A stretch of 64,000 nucleotides of DNA from JAVBMP01 sp031552195 (GCA_031552195.1 JAVBMT010000019.1:27157-91156); one strand, 5' to 3'; shown: positions 34,492 to 44,194, numbered from the stretch's first letter. The notes: generated by a model from the sequence alone, not told the origin. Made by a program: numbers and translations.

Positions 34492-35702
34492 GTTCCGCTC
34501 CGCTGGCATCGGGAAGCCGCCGCACCCGCCATAAACAGGCTGGCGCTGCGTTCCGCCGCCTCTTCCAGCAACCGGGCGGCATTTTCAAGGCAATATTCAA
34601 GGGGCAGGGGTTCACAAACGGCGGCGGCCATGGCGCTTACGCCTTCCGCCAGCAGCGTTTCACAGCCTGGCCCCAGGGCGCCGGAAAGACAGAAGACCGG
34701 TTTGCCCAAAGCTTTGGCTGCCCGACCCACCCCACAGGGGGCCTTGCCCATGGCGCTTTGCGCGTCCGTGCGGCCCTCGCCGGTTATTATCAGGTCCGCC
34801 CTGGCGGCGCGGGCGGAGAAGTTAATGGACTCAAGCACCAGGCCGACCCCTGGCGCAAGCCGGGCCGGAGTGAAAAAAAGCAGCCCAGCGCCAAGTCCTC
34901 CGGCTGCTCCGCTTCCCGGCTCAGAAGCCGCGTTCTTGCCGGAAACGCTTTTGGCCACGGCAGCAAAACGCTCCAGAGCCGCATCCAGTTCGGCAAGCCC
35001 GGCGCGGTCTATACCTTGCCCGTCTTTTTGCGGGCCGAAAATGAACGTCGCGCCACGCGGGCCGCAAAGCGGGGCTTGCACGTCACAGGCCGCCAGAATC
35101 TCCGTTTCCGCCAGCAAAGGGTCAAGGCCTGAAAGATCGATGGAATCCAACCCGGCCAGCGCCGCCCCGCCCGGCGGCAGTTCACGCCCGTTCCCGTCAA
35201 GAAAGCGCGCGCCCAAAGCGGAAAACGCGCCGCTGCCCGCGTCATTGGTAGCGCTGCCCCCAAGCCCGATGATAAGCCTGGGCCGCGCCGCCTGGCCTCG
35301 GCTATTCCCGGAATGCAAATAACGCAGGGCGGCCCGCACAAGTTCGCCCGTGCCACGGCTGGAAGCCAGGCGCACGTCGCGTTCAACGCCAGCCAGCAAA
35401 GTCAGGCCTGAAGCGGCGGCGGCCTCTACAACGGCGCTTTTCGGCCCGTTGCCGTTTTCGCCCAGTTGGCCCCAGGCGGCCCGCACAGGGCGGCCCAAAG
35501 GGTCTGAAACTTCCTCAAAACGCAAAATTCCGCCGCTGGCTTCAACCATAGCTTCAGCCGTACCTTCTCCGCCGTCGGCCAAAGGGGCCAGGTCATATTC
35601 CGCCTCCGGAAAAACTTTTTCCCAGCCGCGCTGAATATGCTCCGCCGCCTGCCTGGCGCTCAGGCTGCCCTTGAAGGAATCCGGCGCTATCAGAACGCGC
35701 AT
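34488..35702 (-). CDS. garK: Glycerate kinase (GarK/GlxK family)
   Basis: 404 residues. MRVLIAPDSFKGSLSARQAAEHIQRGW and PLADGGEGTAEAMVEA are the family start. GLGGSATNDAGSGAFSALGARF and TGEGRTDAQSAMGKAP follow. It phosphorylates D-glycerate with ATP, feeding it into glycolysis. It starts five bases after thrC and overlaps rnr by four bases, so all three are co-transcribed. Confidence 0.93.
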   Translation of the reverse strand: MRVLIAPDSFKGSLSARQAAEHIQRGWEKVFPEAEYDLAPLADGGEGTAEAMVEASGGILRFEEVSDPLGRPVRAAWGQLGENGNGPKSAVVEAAAASGLTLLAGVERDVRLASSRGTGELVRAALRYLHSGNSRGQAARPRLIIGLGGSATNDAGSGAFSALGARFLDGNGRELPPGGAALAGLDSIDLSGLDPLLAETEILAACDVQAPLCGPRGATFIFGPQKDGQGIDRAGLAELDAALERFAAVAKSVSGKNAASEPGSGAAGGLGAGLLFFTPARLAPGVGLVLESINFSARAARADLIITGEGRTDAQSAMGKAPCGVGRAAKALGKPVFCLSGALGPGCETLLAEGVSAMAAAVCEPLPLEYCLENAARLLEEAAERSASLFMAGAAASRCQRSGT

Positions 35703-35707
35703 CCGGC

Positions 35708-37147
35708 TCAGGCCCTGGCTTGCAGTTTCAGCCCTTCGGCAATGGCCGCCGTGGCCTTGCCGATAAAGTCGTCTTCGCCCAAAGCCGCCTTCTCTTCCGC
35801 TTTCATAATAAGGCTCGGCGCGTTAGTCAGGTCCGGCCGGGACTTGATTTCATATTCCGGGGCGAAAGCGTCGGCGTAATACGTTTCCTGAAAACCGGCA
35901 AATTTCAGCGCATGGGCGGTGGAATCAAGCACGGCGTATTCATCCGGCTTCACAAGACCGCGCGCCAGGGCGTTCTTCAGCCCGGCCAGGCATTCCCCGC
36001 CCTGAGTGCAGACAATATGCCCGTGGCGGTTCGCTTCGAGCATGCAATCCATAATTTCCTGCTCTTCAACCTTGACCACGCCGAAAATTCCGCCCGCCTG
36101 CCCGTAACGCTCCGCCAGGGCCTTCACGCGCGGGAAAGAGACCGGGTTGCCTATCATGGCGGCCTGGGCCGCGCTGGCCCGCACCGGAACCGGGCTGTAG
36201 GAACGCTTGCCTTCCGGCGCGCTGTAGTAACGGTAAACCGGATCGGCATGGCTGGATTGCACGCCGAAGAGCTTTGGCAGGGAATCTATGATGCCCAAGG
36301 CCAGCAATTTCATAAATCCGTTCATTACGGCCGTGATATTCCCGGCGTTGCCCACGGGCACGAAAACACAAAGTTTTCCCATGTCCCAATCGCGCCACTG
36401 GGCTATTTCGCAGGCATAGGATTCCTGACCGAGAATGCGCCAGGCATTTTTGGAATTCAAAAGCGCCACGCGGTAATTTTCCGCCAGTTTTTCAACCACT
36501 TTCATGCAGTCGTCAAACACGCCCGGCAGTTCGAGCACCGTAGCGCCGCTGCCCAGGGGCTGGCTGAGCTGCTGGGGCGTAACCTTGCCCTGGGGCAACA
36601 GCACGACGGACTTCAGCGGAGCGCCCACATAAGAGGCGTAAAGGGCGGCGGCGGCGGAAGTGTCGCCCGTCGAGGCGCACACGGCCAGAACCTCGTCCCA
36701 GCCGTTGCGCCGGGCCAACCCCTTCAGAAAGCTGAACGCGCAAGCCATGCCCCGGTCTTTGAACGAAGCGCTGGGGTTCTGCCCGTCGTTCTTGTAGGCG
36801 AAAGACATGCCCACCCTGGAGCAAAGGGCCGGTGAAGCCTCGATTACAGGGGTGTTGCCGTCGCCCAGGTAAATAACGTCTTCTTCTTCAAGCACCGGGG
36901 CCAACAGCTCGTAAAAACGGAAAATACCGCGCAGGGCGTTGTTTTTCGTAGCGGCCCGGCGGTCGAAAATTTCCCGCCACTCCGCGCCGCTCGTCCGCTT
37001 CAGGCCGGCGAAATTCGCGTCTTCAAGCAGCAGAACCTCGCCGCAGGCCGGGCAGGTGTATAAAAGTTCTTCAATGCCGTGGCGCTTTCCGCATGCCAGA
37101 CAAACATATTCCAGACAGCCGCGATACGCGGGAAATTGGTCGTTCAT
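35708..37147 (-). CDS. thrC: Threonine synthase
   Basis: 479 residues. An N-terminal zinc-ribbon-like pair (CLACGKRHG, CPACGE) precedes the PLP-dependent fold II domain, with the lysine in ASFKDRGMACAFSFLKG and SQPLGSGATVLELPG. VPVGNAGNITAVMNG is the phosphate-binding loop. It converts O-phosphohomoserine to threonine. It is first in the thrC-garK-rnr-murJ cluster, with a GAGG ribosome site. Confidence 0.94.
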   Translation of the reverse strand: MNDQFPAYRGCLEYVCLACGKRHGIEELLYTCPACGEVLLLEDANFAGLKRTSGAEWREIFDRRAATKNNALRGIFRFYELLAPVLEEEDVIYLGDGNTPVIEASPALCSRVGMSFAYKNDGQNPSASFKDRGMACAFSFLKGLARRNGWDEVLAVCASTGDTSAAAALYASYVGAPLKSVVLLPQGKVTPQQLSQPLGSGATVLELPGVFDDCMKVVEKLAENYRVALLNSKNAWRILGQESYACEIAQWRDWDMGKLCVFVPVGNAGNITAVMNGFMKLLALGIIDSLPKLFGVQSSHADPVYRYYSAPEGKRSYSPVPVRASAAQAAMIGNPVSFPRVKALAERYGQAGGIFGVVKVEEQEIMDCMLEANRHGHIVCTQGGECLAGLKNALARGLVKPDEYAVLDSTAHALKFAGFQETYYADAFAPEYEIKSRPDLTNAPSLIMKAEEKAALGEDDFIGKATAAIAEGLKLQARA

Positions 37148-37189
37148 GATATTTCCTCGTCACTGTTGTGCAAAAAAAAACGTCAAAAT

Positions 37190-38227
37190 TCAGTTCAATA
37201 AAAAATATGAATTATCCCACCAGAATATTCTGGATTTGTCCAGCCCCATCCGGGCATAATCCTCAACAAGGCTGTTCTTGTGCCCGAAAAATTCGCCTTG
37301 CAGGCGGCGCGGGGCGTGCAGGGCCTCCGGCTTGCGGCCTAATTCCGCAAGCTTGGCGCGCAAAAAGCGAAACAAGGCCAGGCTGCGCGCCATTTGCCCA
37401 AACGCGGGATGTTGCGGACCGGCCAAAACGCGCGAGGCCAAAGCCGCTTCGGGCGCCAGGCCCATGCGGATAACCCTTGTGCCGGCCGCCCATACTTCAA
37501 GAAGAGCCTCCGCCATAAGCTCAAGGCAAAGCCCCAGGGGCCAGGGGGTAAACTCGCCCGCCCGCCAGAGCGCGGCCAGGGCCGTGCCTTCCAGCACCAG
37601 GCAGGGGTAGAGGCGCAGGGTGGCAGGAGCCAGGGCGCGCACCAGCCTGATGTCCTTCACAAAATCTTCCGGTTTCATGCCCGGCATGCCAGGCATAAGC
37701 TGAACGCCAAGCTCCATGCCGCTTTCCCGCACAACGGCGCAGCCTTCCAGCGCCTGCGCCGGGCTGTAGCCCCGGCGGCTGGCCGAAAGCGGGCCTTCGC
37801 AAAAACTTTGAACGCCAAGCTCGACGCAATCAAGTCCCAGGCCCTTGAGCCTGGAGAGGTGCGCGGCGGAAACGGCATCCGGCCGGGTTGAACAGCGCAG
37901 GCGGCTTATAAGCCCGCGCCCTTTCAGCCGCACCGCGAGTTCGAGGCAGGCCAGCTGCTCCGCAATGGGCAAGGCGGTAAACGTTCCGCCGTAGAAAGCC
38001 AGTTCCGGCGGCACACCGCCGGGCCGGGCCGCTGCGCGGACGGCGAGGTCTTTTTCCAGCGCGGCCAGAAGCGCGGGCATGTCGACAGGCCCCGCTCCAG
38101 GCTGCCCCGTCTGGGCGTCTTGCGAACAAAACACGCAACGTGAAGGGCAGCCGGCGAAAGGGATGAAAGCCGGGTAAACAGGCCGGGACCGGCCGGACGG
38201 CAAAGGCTCGGGACAGGCGAATCGCAT
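37190..38227 (-). CDS. Radical SAM protein, Elp3-like
   Basis: 345 residues. The iron-sulfur motif CPSRCVFC (C-x3-C-x2-C) sits at about residue 30, followed by ELAFYGGTFTALP (the GGE-like SAM motif) and LGVQSFCEGPLSASRRGYSPAQALEGC. The layout resembles the catalytic part of Elp3/YhcC-type proteins but there is no acetyltransferase domain. The substrate is unknown; a tRNA or cofactor modification is a guess. It is 42 bases upstream of thrC on the same strand. Confidence 0.85.
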   Translation of the reverse strand: MRFACPEPLPSGRSRPVYPAFIPFAGCPSRCVFCSQDAQTGQPGAGPVDMPALLAALEKDLAVRAAARPGGVPPELAFYGGTFTALPIAEQLACLELAVRLKGRGLISRLRCSTRPDAVSAAHLSRLKGLGLDCVELGVQSFCEGPLSASRRGYSPAQALEGCAVVRESGMELGVQLMPGMPGMKPEDFVKDIRLVRALAPATLRLYPCLVLEGTALAALWRAGEFTPWPLGLCLELMAEALLEVWAAGTRVIRMGLAPEAALASRVLAGPQHPAFGQMARSLALFRFLRAKLAELGRKPEALHAPRRLQGEFFGHKNSLVEDYARMGLDKSRIFWWDNSYFLLN

Positions 38228-38410
38228 GCCTTATCATGAGGCATGCGGCCTGGCTAGGCAAGCTGTTTTTAGAACCCGCCGGAAAGCCGCCGGCCGCCTT
38301 TTCCAAACAGCCCAGGCCGGCCGCTTCACGGCGTAAGCAAAGACCGGCCCGCTAAAGACGCTTGCGGTCAGCTCTGCCATAGCTGAAACAGGTAAGGATT
38401 AAACGTAGTT

Positions 38411-38431
38411 ATGAGCCTGATTCAGGCTCAT
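38411..38431. promoter_or_regulatory. 21-bp palindrome downstream of the HU/IHF gene
   Basis: ATGAGCCTGA-T-TCAGGCTCAT, arms fully complementary around one central base. No T-run on either strand, so it is more likely a protein site or an mRNA end structure than a classic terminator. Confidence 0.4.
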
Positions 38432-38505
38432 CCCCCAGTACGCGCCCCCCCGGGAGCCTGTTCGCATTTTTGCGAAACAGCTGTGGGAAAACACTATTCA
38501 ACTGG

Positions 38506-38796
38506 CTATGCGTTCAATTCTTCCCTGAATTTGCGCGAAAGGCGGAAAACAACGACCTTGCGCGGCGAAAGCAGCAGCGGCGCCGAAGTTTGCGGATTGC
38601 GCCCCTTGCGGGCTTCCTTGGCATAGGCCTCAAACTTGCCGAAGCCGCTGATCATGAGCCCATGGTCTTTTTTGATGGCCTGCTTCATGAGCTTGAGCAA
38701 AGATTCGACGATAGCCTTTACTTCCGTGCGGCTTCTTGAGCTCTGTTCATGGAGCACGTCGACCAGATCGGCTTTGGTCAATGTTTTTTCGTTCAT
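38506..38796 (-). CDS. HU/IHF family DNA-binding protein
   Basis: 96 residues. LTKADLVDVLHEQ, then MISGFGKFEAYAKEARKGRNPQT (the beta-arm with the Pro that intercalates into DNA) and a basic FRLSRKFREEL end. The long N-terminus and KEARKGRNPQT look closer to the IHF alpha subunit than to HU, but the family cannot be split safely by eye. It bends DNA. GAGAGGGG lies before the ATG. Confidence 0.92.
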   Translation of the reverse strand: MNEKTLTKADLVDVLHEQSSRSRTEVKAIVESLLKLMKQAIKKDHGLMISGFGKFEAYAKEARKGRNPQTSAPLLLSPRKVVVFRLSRKFREELNA

Positions 38797-38838
38797 TTTT
38801 CCCCTCTCTTACGTGTTTTCATAAAAATAGAGATACGT

Positions 38839-39309
38839 TCAGCCAATACGGCTCAACGCATCCCTGAGTCCTTTCGCGAAATTTTCGGCCCCGCCCTCTC
38901 CGTAACCATACCGCTCAAGCGGGTCTGAAAACAATCCGTCGCCTTCGTGCCTGGGAATAAGATGCCAGTGAACGTGAAACACCACCTGCCCGGCGGCGGA
39001 AAAATTGTTTTGCAGGCAGTTCAGCCCCTGGGCCTGGGTGTGATTCAATATCCCCGTTCCGACTTTCTGCATTACATTGAACAGGGCCGACCCCATGTCG
39101 CCGGGAAAATCCAGCAAGGTGGCGTAATGCCCTTTGGGTATGACCAAGGTATGGCCGAGCCGGAACGGGTTGATATCCAGAAACGCCAGGAAAGCTTCAT
39201 CTTCATACACCTTGGCGCAAGGTATGATTCCCTGCGCGATTTTGCAGAAGATACACCCGTCCGCGCCCGGCAGATTAGGCATCTGCGGGTTGTAATTAAC
39301 CGTGTTCAT
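38839..39309 (-). CDS. HIT family nucleotide hydrolase/transferase
   Basis: 156 residues from the ATG at 39309 (MNTVNYNPQ), just after a GGGGGG ribosome site; an adjacent ATG at 39312 is equally possible and the upstream frame to 39423 is not HIT-like. Zn-type start CIFCKIAQGIIPCAKVYED and the catalytic HVHWHLIPR (His-x-His-x-His). Probably cleaves nucleotide phosphoramidates or dinucleotides such as Hint/Fhit proteins. Confidence 0.9.
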   Translation of the reverse strand: MNTVNYNPQMPNLPGADGCIFCKIAQGIIPCAKVYEDEAFLAFLDINPFRLGHTLVIPKGHYATLLDFPGDMGSALFNVMQKVGTGILNHTQAQGLNCLQNNFSAAGQVVFHVHWHLIPRHEGDGLFSDPLERYGYGEGGAENFAKGLRDALSRIG

Positions 39310-39446
39310 CATTGGCCCCCCACAGGCGCGCCGCCGCGTGAAACGGCTTGAAAACCGGATCCGCAACGAACTTGAATATCTAAATACATATAAATATGCT
39401 GCCGGGCAAGTTTTTTTCCACACTCGCCAAATTTTTTTCCGAGAGT

Positions 39447-39758
39447 CTATTCCGCGCGTTTCTTCACCGCGCGGGCCCTGTTTTTTTTAACCGGCTCTTC
39501 CTGCACTTCGATCGGTTTTTCCCGCCAGGAAGTTTCTATCGACAGGCAAGCCAAACCGTCGCAAAGCGAAGCCTTCACTTCAAGGTCTATAACCTTTGGG
39601 ACCTGCATTTCCAGGCTCTCTCCGCTTTTTTGCACATGCAAAACCCCTTCCTTCAGCCCGTCTGTCAGGGCTTCAAGAATACCGGAAACGTCGGCGCGGT
39701 TCAGGCGCGTGGAAAAAGTCAGGGTTTGCCCGCAATCACGTTTTTTCGCTACAGCCAT
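39447..39758 (-). CDS. Amphi-Trp domain protein
   Basis: 103 residues. N-terminal helix region ADVSGILEALTDGLKEGVLHVQKSGESLEMQVP, then LEVKASLCDGLACLSIETSWRE, which matches the amphi-Trp domain with its conserved Trp. The C-terminus is a basic VKKNRARAVKKRAE tail. The function is unknown. Followed 24 bases later by the frame of the HIT gene on the same strand. Confidence 0.75.
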   Translation of the reverse strand: MAVAKKRDCGQTLTFSTRLNRADVSGILEALTDGLKEGVLHVQKSGESLEMQVPKVIDLEVKASLCDGLACLSIETSWREKPIEVQEEPVKKNRARAVKKRAE

Positions 39759-39931
39759 GTCGACCCCTTTGCGGCAAGATAATAAGCCGCATAGACATTT
39801 CTACGCAATATTACATTATTTTTCCAAAAAAATCTTATTCAAAGCAGCCTTCGCCGATATAATAAGCGCCTCGGCATTTCAACATGGTCATGCCCCGCGC
39901 CTATGGCGCGCGCGAACCGGAACGGCCCGCG

Positions 39932-41329
39932 TCAGTGCCCGGTAATGCCGTATTTGCGCAGTTTATACTGAAGCAGGCTTTTGGATATGCCCAAAAGCTC
40001 AGCCGCCTTGACCTGCACGAAATCGGCCCGCACCAGGGAACGGCGGATAAGCGCCGCCTCAAGTTTGTCCAGGGTTTCCGCAAGGTCAAGCTCAACCGGC
40101 AGGAAGTCCAGCGCGCTTTTGAGCTGCGATTCTTCATCGCGCACTTCCGCCGGGAGGTCGTCAACGCCTATCTGTTCCGCCGCCACCATTACCATGCAAC
40201 GCTCAACCACGTTTTCAAGCTGGCGAATATTGCCCGGCCATTCGTATCCGGCCAGGTATTCCATGGCTTCCGGCGTGAAGGAATGCGGGGCGAGCCCGTT
40301 TTCAACGGTGAATTTTTCCAGAAAGTGCGCTATCAGCAAGGGGATGTCCTCGCGCCGTTCCCGCAACGGCGGAAGGGGAATATGCACGACGTTCAGGCGG
40401 TAGTAGAGATCTTCGCGGAAACTGCCCTTTTCCACCTCTTTCAGCAGGTCTTTGTTGGTGGCGGTGACAATGCGTATGTCAATGGGAATTTCCTCGGTCC
40501 CGCCAACCCTTTCCAGCCTGCGTTCCTGAAGGACGCGCAAAAGTTTAACCTGCAAATCCTGCGAAAGTTCGCCTATTTCGTCCAGGAAAAGAGTGCCCCC
40601 GCTGGCCAGTTCGAAACGCCCCCGGCGCATGGCCACAGCCCCGGTGAAAGAGCCTTTCTCATGGCCGAAAAGTTCGCTTTCCAGCACGCCCGGGTTAAGG
40701 GCCATGCAGTTTACGCTGATAAAAGGGCCGTCTTTGCGCGGCGAGGCAAAATGTATGGCCCTGGCCACCAGCTCTTTGCCAGTTCCGCTTTCGCCGGTTA
40801 TAAGCACGTTGCTGCGGCTTGGAGCGGCCCGGTCGATAAGCGCGAGCACGTTCTGCATCCCCTTGCTCTGCCCCACTATCTGGTGGCGCCCGTAACGCAC
40901 CTGGAGGTTTTCGTGCAGAAGGCGGTAACGGCGGTGAACCTGGGCCAGTTCGGCCGCGTTTTTCACGGAAAGCAAAAGCTCGTCGTTGGCGAAAGGCTTG
41001 GTGATATAATCGAACGCCCCGACCTTCATAGCCTCGACCGCGCCTTCGATACTGCCGAAAGCGGTCATTATGAGCACAGGCACGCCCGGATAGTCCTTTT
41101 TGACGTGCTGCAGCACTTCGCGGCCGGATACCTTGGGCATTTTCATGTCTGTAAGCACCACGTCGACCTCTGACTCTTCAAGAAAAGCGAGGGCGGTTTC
41201 AGGGTCGCTCAACGTCGTGACGGCATAGCCGGCGTCAAGCAGCAAGGCTTCAAGAACCAGCAGGTAGTTCTTTTCGTCGTCTATAACCAGGATATGCGCA
41301 TGGTTGTTATCGGGCAGCTGTTCGTTCAT
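39932..41329 (-). CDS. Sigma-54 dependent response regulator (NtrC family)
   Basis: 465 residues. Receiver (ILVIDDEKNYL, phospho-acceptor Asp in DVVLTDMKMPKVSG, ITKPF), AAA+ domain with GESGTGKELVARAIH and ESELFGHEKGSFTGA (Ser in place of the first Ala of GAFTGA), FLDEIGELS, then a Fis-type helix-turn-helix (VKAAELLGISKSLLQYKLRKYGI). It activates sigma-54 promoters when phosphorylated. No partner kinase is adjacent. Confidence 0.94.
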   Translation of the reverse strand: MNEQLPDNNHAHILVIDDEKNYLLVLEALLLDAGYAVTTLSDPETALAFLEESEVDVVLTDMKMPKVSGREVLQHVKKDYPGVPVLIMTAFGSIEGAVEAMKVGAFDYITKPFANDELLLSVKNAAELAQVHRRYRLLHENLQVRYGRHQIVGQSKGMQNVLALIDRAAPSRSNVLITGESGTGKELVARAIHFASPRKDGPFISVNCMALNPGVLESELFGHEKGSFTGAVAMRRGRFELASGGTLFLDEIGELSQDLQVKLLRVLQERRLERVGGTEEIPIDIRIVTATNKDLLKEVEKGSFREDLYYRLNVVHIPLPPLRERREDIPLLIAHFLEKFTVENGLAPHSFTPEAMEYLAGYEWPGNIRQLENVVERCMVMVAAEQIGVDDLPAEVRDEESQLKSALDFLPVELDLAETLDKLEAALIRRSLVRADFVQVKAAELLGISKSLLQYKLRKYGITGH

Positions 41330-41828
41330 AGTTGACTTATAGCAGTCTTTGCGGCAAGTTCCAAGGCCTTTGTTCCAGCCGGGCGCGTTTTGAAAAGGAT
41401 AGAGGCGGCTGACGAAACGCCCGTCAACCGCCTCTATCTGATGAAGCTGCTCGCAAAGGAAGGTATATCATACAAAGCAATTTACATGCCAACGAAAAAA
41501 CCATGGCCCCTGGCAATAAAATATATATAAAACAATATGTTATAATCCAGAAATCAAAGAAGCGCTACAAAGTTCGGTTTAATTTTTTTCAGCACAGTCA
41601 AACCGCTCCGCCGGAGCGACTACGGGCACTTAGCATAAATACTGTTATTTCAATGTGTTAATCTGATTTTTTACCTTTATGAGGTTCGGTATAAAAATTT
41701 TTACCTTTTTGGTGGAACTTGGCAATTTACTTTTATAAAGAAATGGTTATAGAATCATCATGGCGATATTTCATTTTGATATCTTTATAGCCAATTGATA
41801 TTTTAGATTGTGAATGAGTTCTTAAATT
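41330..41828. other. Long AT-rich leader region upstream of the HD-GYP gene
   Basis: About 500 bases without a gene between divergent genes. It contains a strong hairpin (41398-41438), a small CGCTCC/GGAGCG hairpin (41606-41620), and an unusually AT-rich stretch from 41500 to 41828. No convincing sigma-70, sigma-54 or sigma-28 promoter was found by eye. Confidence 0.5.
41398..41438. repeat. Long interrupted hairpin
   Basis: Arms GATAGAGGCGG (41398-41408) and CCGCCTCTATC (41428-41438) pair over 11 bp. A one-base mismatch and then TGACG/CGTCA extend the stem to 16 pairs around an AAACGCC loop. On the minus strand the stem is followed by CTTTTCAAAA, a poor T-run. Confidence 0.6.
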
Positions 41829-42998
41829 ATGATTGAGCGAGTAACGTGCGACCAGCTGGAACCCGGAATGTTCACAGTGGACACCGGTGTGGACTGGCGG
41901 CAGGAACCTTACGCCTATTGCAGAAATCAGGTGTTGGATGAGGCCGCTATTCATGCCCTGCGCGAAGAAGGCTACCTTTACGCCTTTGTAGACACCGGGC
42001 GCTCCATTAAGCCTTCAGACGAAATGGTTATGAGCATCACGCCGCTGAAGGCGGACATCCCTCTTCAGGAAGAGCTTGTCGTTGCCCAAGCCAGTTATAC
42101 GGCCAGCCTGGATGCTGCCCGAGGCTTTATGGACGCGGTGCGCAACGGGGACGAAGTTGATTGTTCCGTTGCGGAACCGGCCGTACATTCGATAATGGAA
42201 AGCCTCGGCCGTAATCCCGATGCGCTGTACGGAATTTCAAAGCTGCGCAATGCTGACGACTACACCTATTCCCATTGCGTCAACGTATCCGTTCTCTCCA
42301 CCATGTTCGCGAAATATCTAGGGTTTTCCGAAAAGACGCAATACGACGTCGGCATGGCCGCCATGCTGCACGACCTGGGCAAATCGCTTATTCCCCTGTC
42401 TATTCTCAATGCGCCGCGCAAACTTACAGACGAGGAATTCGAAATCATGCGCAGCCATTCCTACCTGGGGTACGCCCAATTGCAGCGGGTGGAAAGCTTC
42501 AGTGAGGACATGCGCCTTGGCGTGTTGCAACACCATGAGCGCTACGACGGAACCGGCTACCCTGGCCGGCTGGCGGGCGACCAGATAAGCCCTATAGCCC
42601 GCATTCTGGCCGTCGTTGACGTGTATGACGCCCTGACCAGCAAGCGGGTTTATAAAAAGAAGCTTCCGTCCCACCAGGTGCTGGCCATGATGTTCCAGCG
42701 CAGGGGCCAGGATTTTTATCCCGGCCTTGCCGAGCATTACGCCAAAATGATCGGCATTTACCCCGTCGGCAGCGTTGTGGAGCTGAAAAACGGCCTGGTC
42801 GGGGTGGTTTCCGCCAGCAATCCGGAAAAACCGACCAAACCAGCGGTAACCCTGGTGCAGGACAACCAGGGCCGCGCCTTTGCGCCAAAGGAAATAAACC
42901 TGGCCGACTATAAAGACCTTGACGTAAAACGCTGCCTGCTTCCCGAAGAAACGCGGATCGACCCGCAAGAAGTTCTCGGCATTCAAGACAACGCGTAA
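41829..42998 (+). CDS. HD-GYP domain c-di-GMP phosphodiesterase
   Basis: 389 residues. N-terminal DUF3391-like segment (IERVTCDQLEPGMFTVDTGVDWRQEPY), then the HD-GYP domain: YTYSHCVNVSVLSTMFAKYLG, AAMLHDLGKSLIP (HD), and HHERYDGTGYPGRLAGDQISPIARILAVVDVYDALTSKRVYKK (HHE and GYP). It should hydrolyse cyclic di-GMP and so influence motility. The Shine-Dalgarno signal is weak. Confidence 0.93.
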   Translation: MIERVTCDQLEPGMFTVDTGVDWRQEPYAYCRNQVLDEAAIHALREEGYLYAFVDTGRSIKPSDEMVMSITPLKADIPLQEELVVAQASYTASLDAARGFMDAVRNGDEVDCSVAEPAVHSIMESLGRNPDALYGISKLRNADDYTYSHCVNVSVLSTMFAKYLGFSEKTQYDVGMAAMLHDLGKSLIPLSILNAPRKLTDEEFEIMRSHSYLGYAQLQRVESFSEDMRLGVLQHHERYDGTGYPGRLAGDQISPIARILAVVDVYDALTSKRVYKKKLPSHQVLAMMFQRRGQDFYPGLAEHYAKMIGIYPVGSVVELKNGLVGVVSASNPEKPTKPAVTLVQDNQGRAFAPKEINLADYKDLDVKRCLLPEETRIDPQEVLGIQDNA

Positions 42999-43121
42999 CA
43001 AACCCCAGCGAATAAATTTCCGCGCGGCGAACCTTCATGTTTTACGCGCCCAATCTTTTCTTTACTTTTAGCAGGGGAAAATGTAATGCCTTATATGAAA
43101 CTCAAGAGCTTATGGTGACTC

Positions 43122-44189
43122 ATGTGCGCGTTAGACATCAGTAATTTTGACGATAGGGCCGCCCCCCCGGATCCCGTTTATCTTGAAGCCCTGCAATCAC
43201 GCTTCAACTCCATAGGGCTGGAACATCCGCTGCCCGCCATGCTTTTCAGGCGCGAAGCCGAATTCCTTCCGCGCGAAGGGTCAAACCCGCCGCCGCTTAA
43301 AGCCTGGAAACGCGCCAATCCCAACCAGGCCTTCATTTTGCTTGACCCCATAACCCTGGTGCAGATGGAGGTCAAACTCCCCCCACTGCCCATAGTTCTG
43401 GTCGAGCTGCAGGCGGCCACCAACAACCGCGATGTAACCGTCGACCAGATCGGCGAGCTTATAGCCAAAGACCCGGCCCTTACCGCCTGGATTCTCAAAA
43501 TCGTAAACAGCCCCTTTTTCGGCTTCACCTCAAAAATCGACACAGTAACCCGCGCGGTCATGCTGTTGGGCATACAACACATCCAAACCCTGGCCATAGG
43601 CGGAATGCTGAATACCCTCATGGTGCGCATGCCGGAGGATATTCTCGACATCAACGCCTTCTGGCGGCACAGCGTGGCTGTTGGCATAATTGCGCGCGAA
43701 ATCTGGAAAGGCATGCGCAAGCCGGAGCCGGAGCGTCTTTTCGTCGCCGGACTGCTGCACGACTGCGGCATTCTGGCCATGGCCTATGTCGCCCCAAAAA
43801 CCTTCAGCGCGGTCGAGTCCCGCGCCTCCGCCCTGAATATGCCTCTTTATATGGTTGAGAAAGACTTGCTCAATTTCGACCATCCCCGCCTGGGCGGCAT
43901 GCTGCTGCACCGCTGGAACATGCCTTTGCCGCTTATCATGGCGATTCTGCATCACCATGAGCCGGAAAATCCGCAGCGGCATCTTGAGGCGGCGGTCGTT
44001 CACGTGGCCGACATCATCGCTTTTGCGCTGGAAGGGGTGAAAACCCCGGTAGCCATACCTCCGCTGGACTTCCAGGCCTATGACGCCCTTGGCCTCGGCA
44101 ACGGCCAAATGGAAGAAATTTTCGCCACCGCGGAAACCTGGCTGGACGCCCTCTTCGGCTCCGCCCCGAAACCGGCGGCAAAATCCTGA
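43122..44189 (+). CDS. HDOD domain protein
   Basis: 355 residues. Central HDOD domain: VKLPPLPIVLVELQAATNNRDVTVDQIGELIAKDPALTAWILKIVNSPFFGF, VTRAVMLLGIQHIQTLAIGG and FVAGLLHDCGILAM. HDOD proteins are regulatory relatives of HD phosphohydrolases and often lack catalysis; a signalling role is likely. The N-terminal 80 residues are not recognised. It follows the HD-GYP gene by 123 bases on the same strand. Confidence 0.85.
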   Translation: MCALDISNFDDRAAPPDPVYLEALQSRFNSIGLEHPLPAMLFRREAEFLPREGSNPPPLKAWKRANPNQAFILLDPITLVQMEVKLPPLPIVLVELQAATNNRDVTVDQIGELIAKDPALTAWILKIVNSPFFGFTSKIDTVTRAVMLLGIQHIQTLAIGGMLNTLMVRMPEDILDINAFWRHSVAVGIIAREIWKGMRKPEPERLFVAGLLHDCGILAMAYVAPKTFSAVESRASALNMPLYMVEKDLLNFDHPRLGGMLLHRWNMPLPLIMAILHHHEPENPQRHLEAAVVHVADIIAFALEGVKTPVAIPPLDFQAYDALGLGNGQMEEIFATAETWLDALFGSAPKPAAKS

Positions 44190-44194
44190 ACAAC

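Noticed and set aside
39932..41329. Loss of function in the sigma-54 activator because of GSFTGA instead of GAFTGA
   Set aside because: GSFTGA is a known natural variant in this family; all other motifs are intact.
41606..41620. Terminator at CGCTCC-GCC-GGAGCG
   Set aside because: Stem of six with no T-run and no gene ending nearby.
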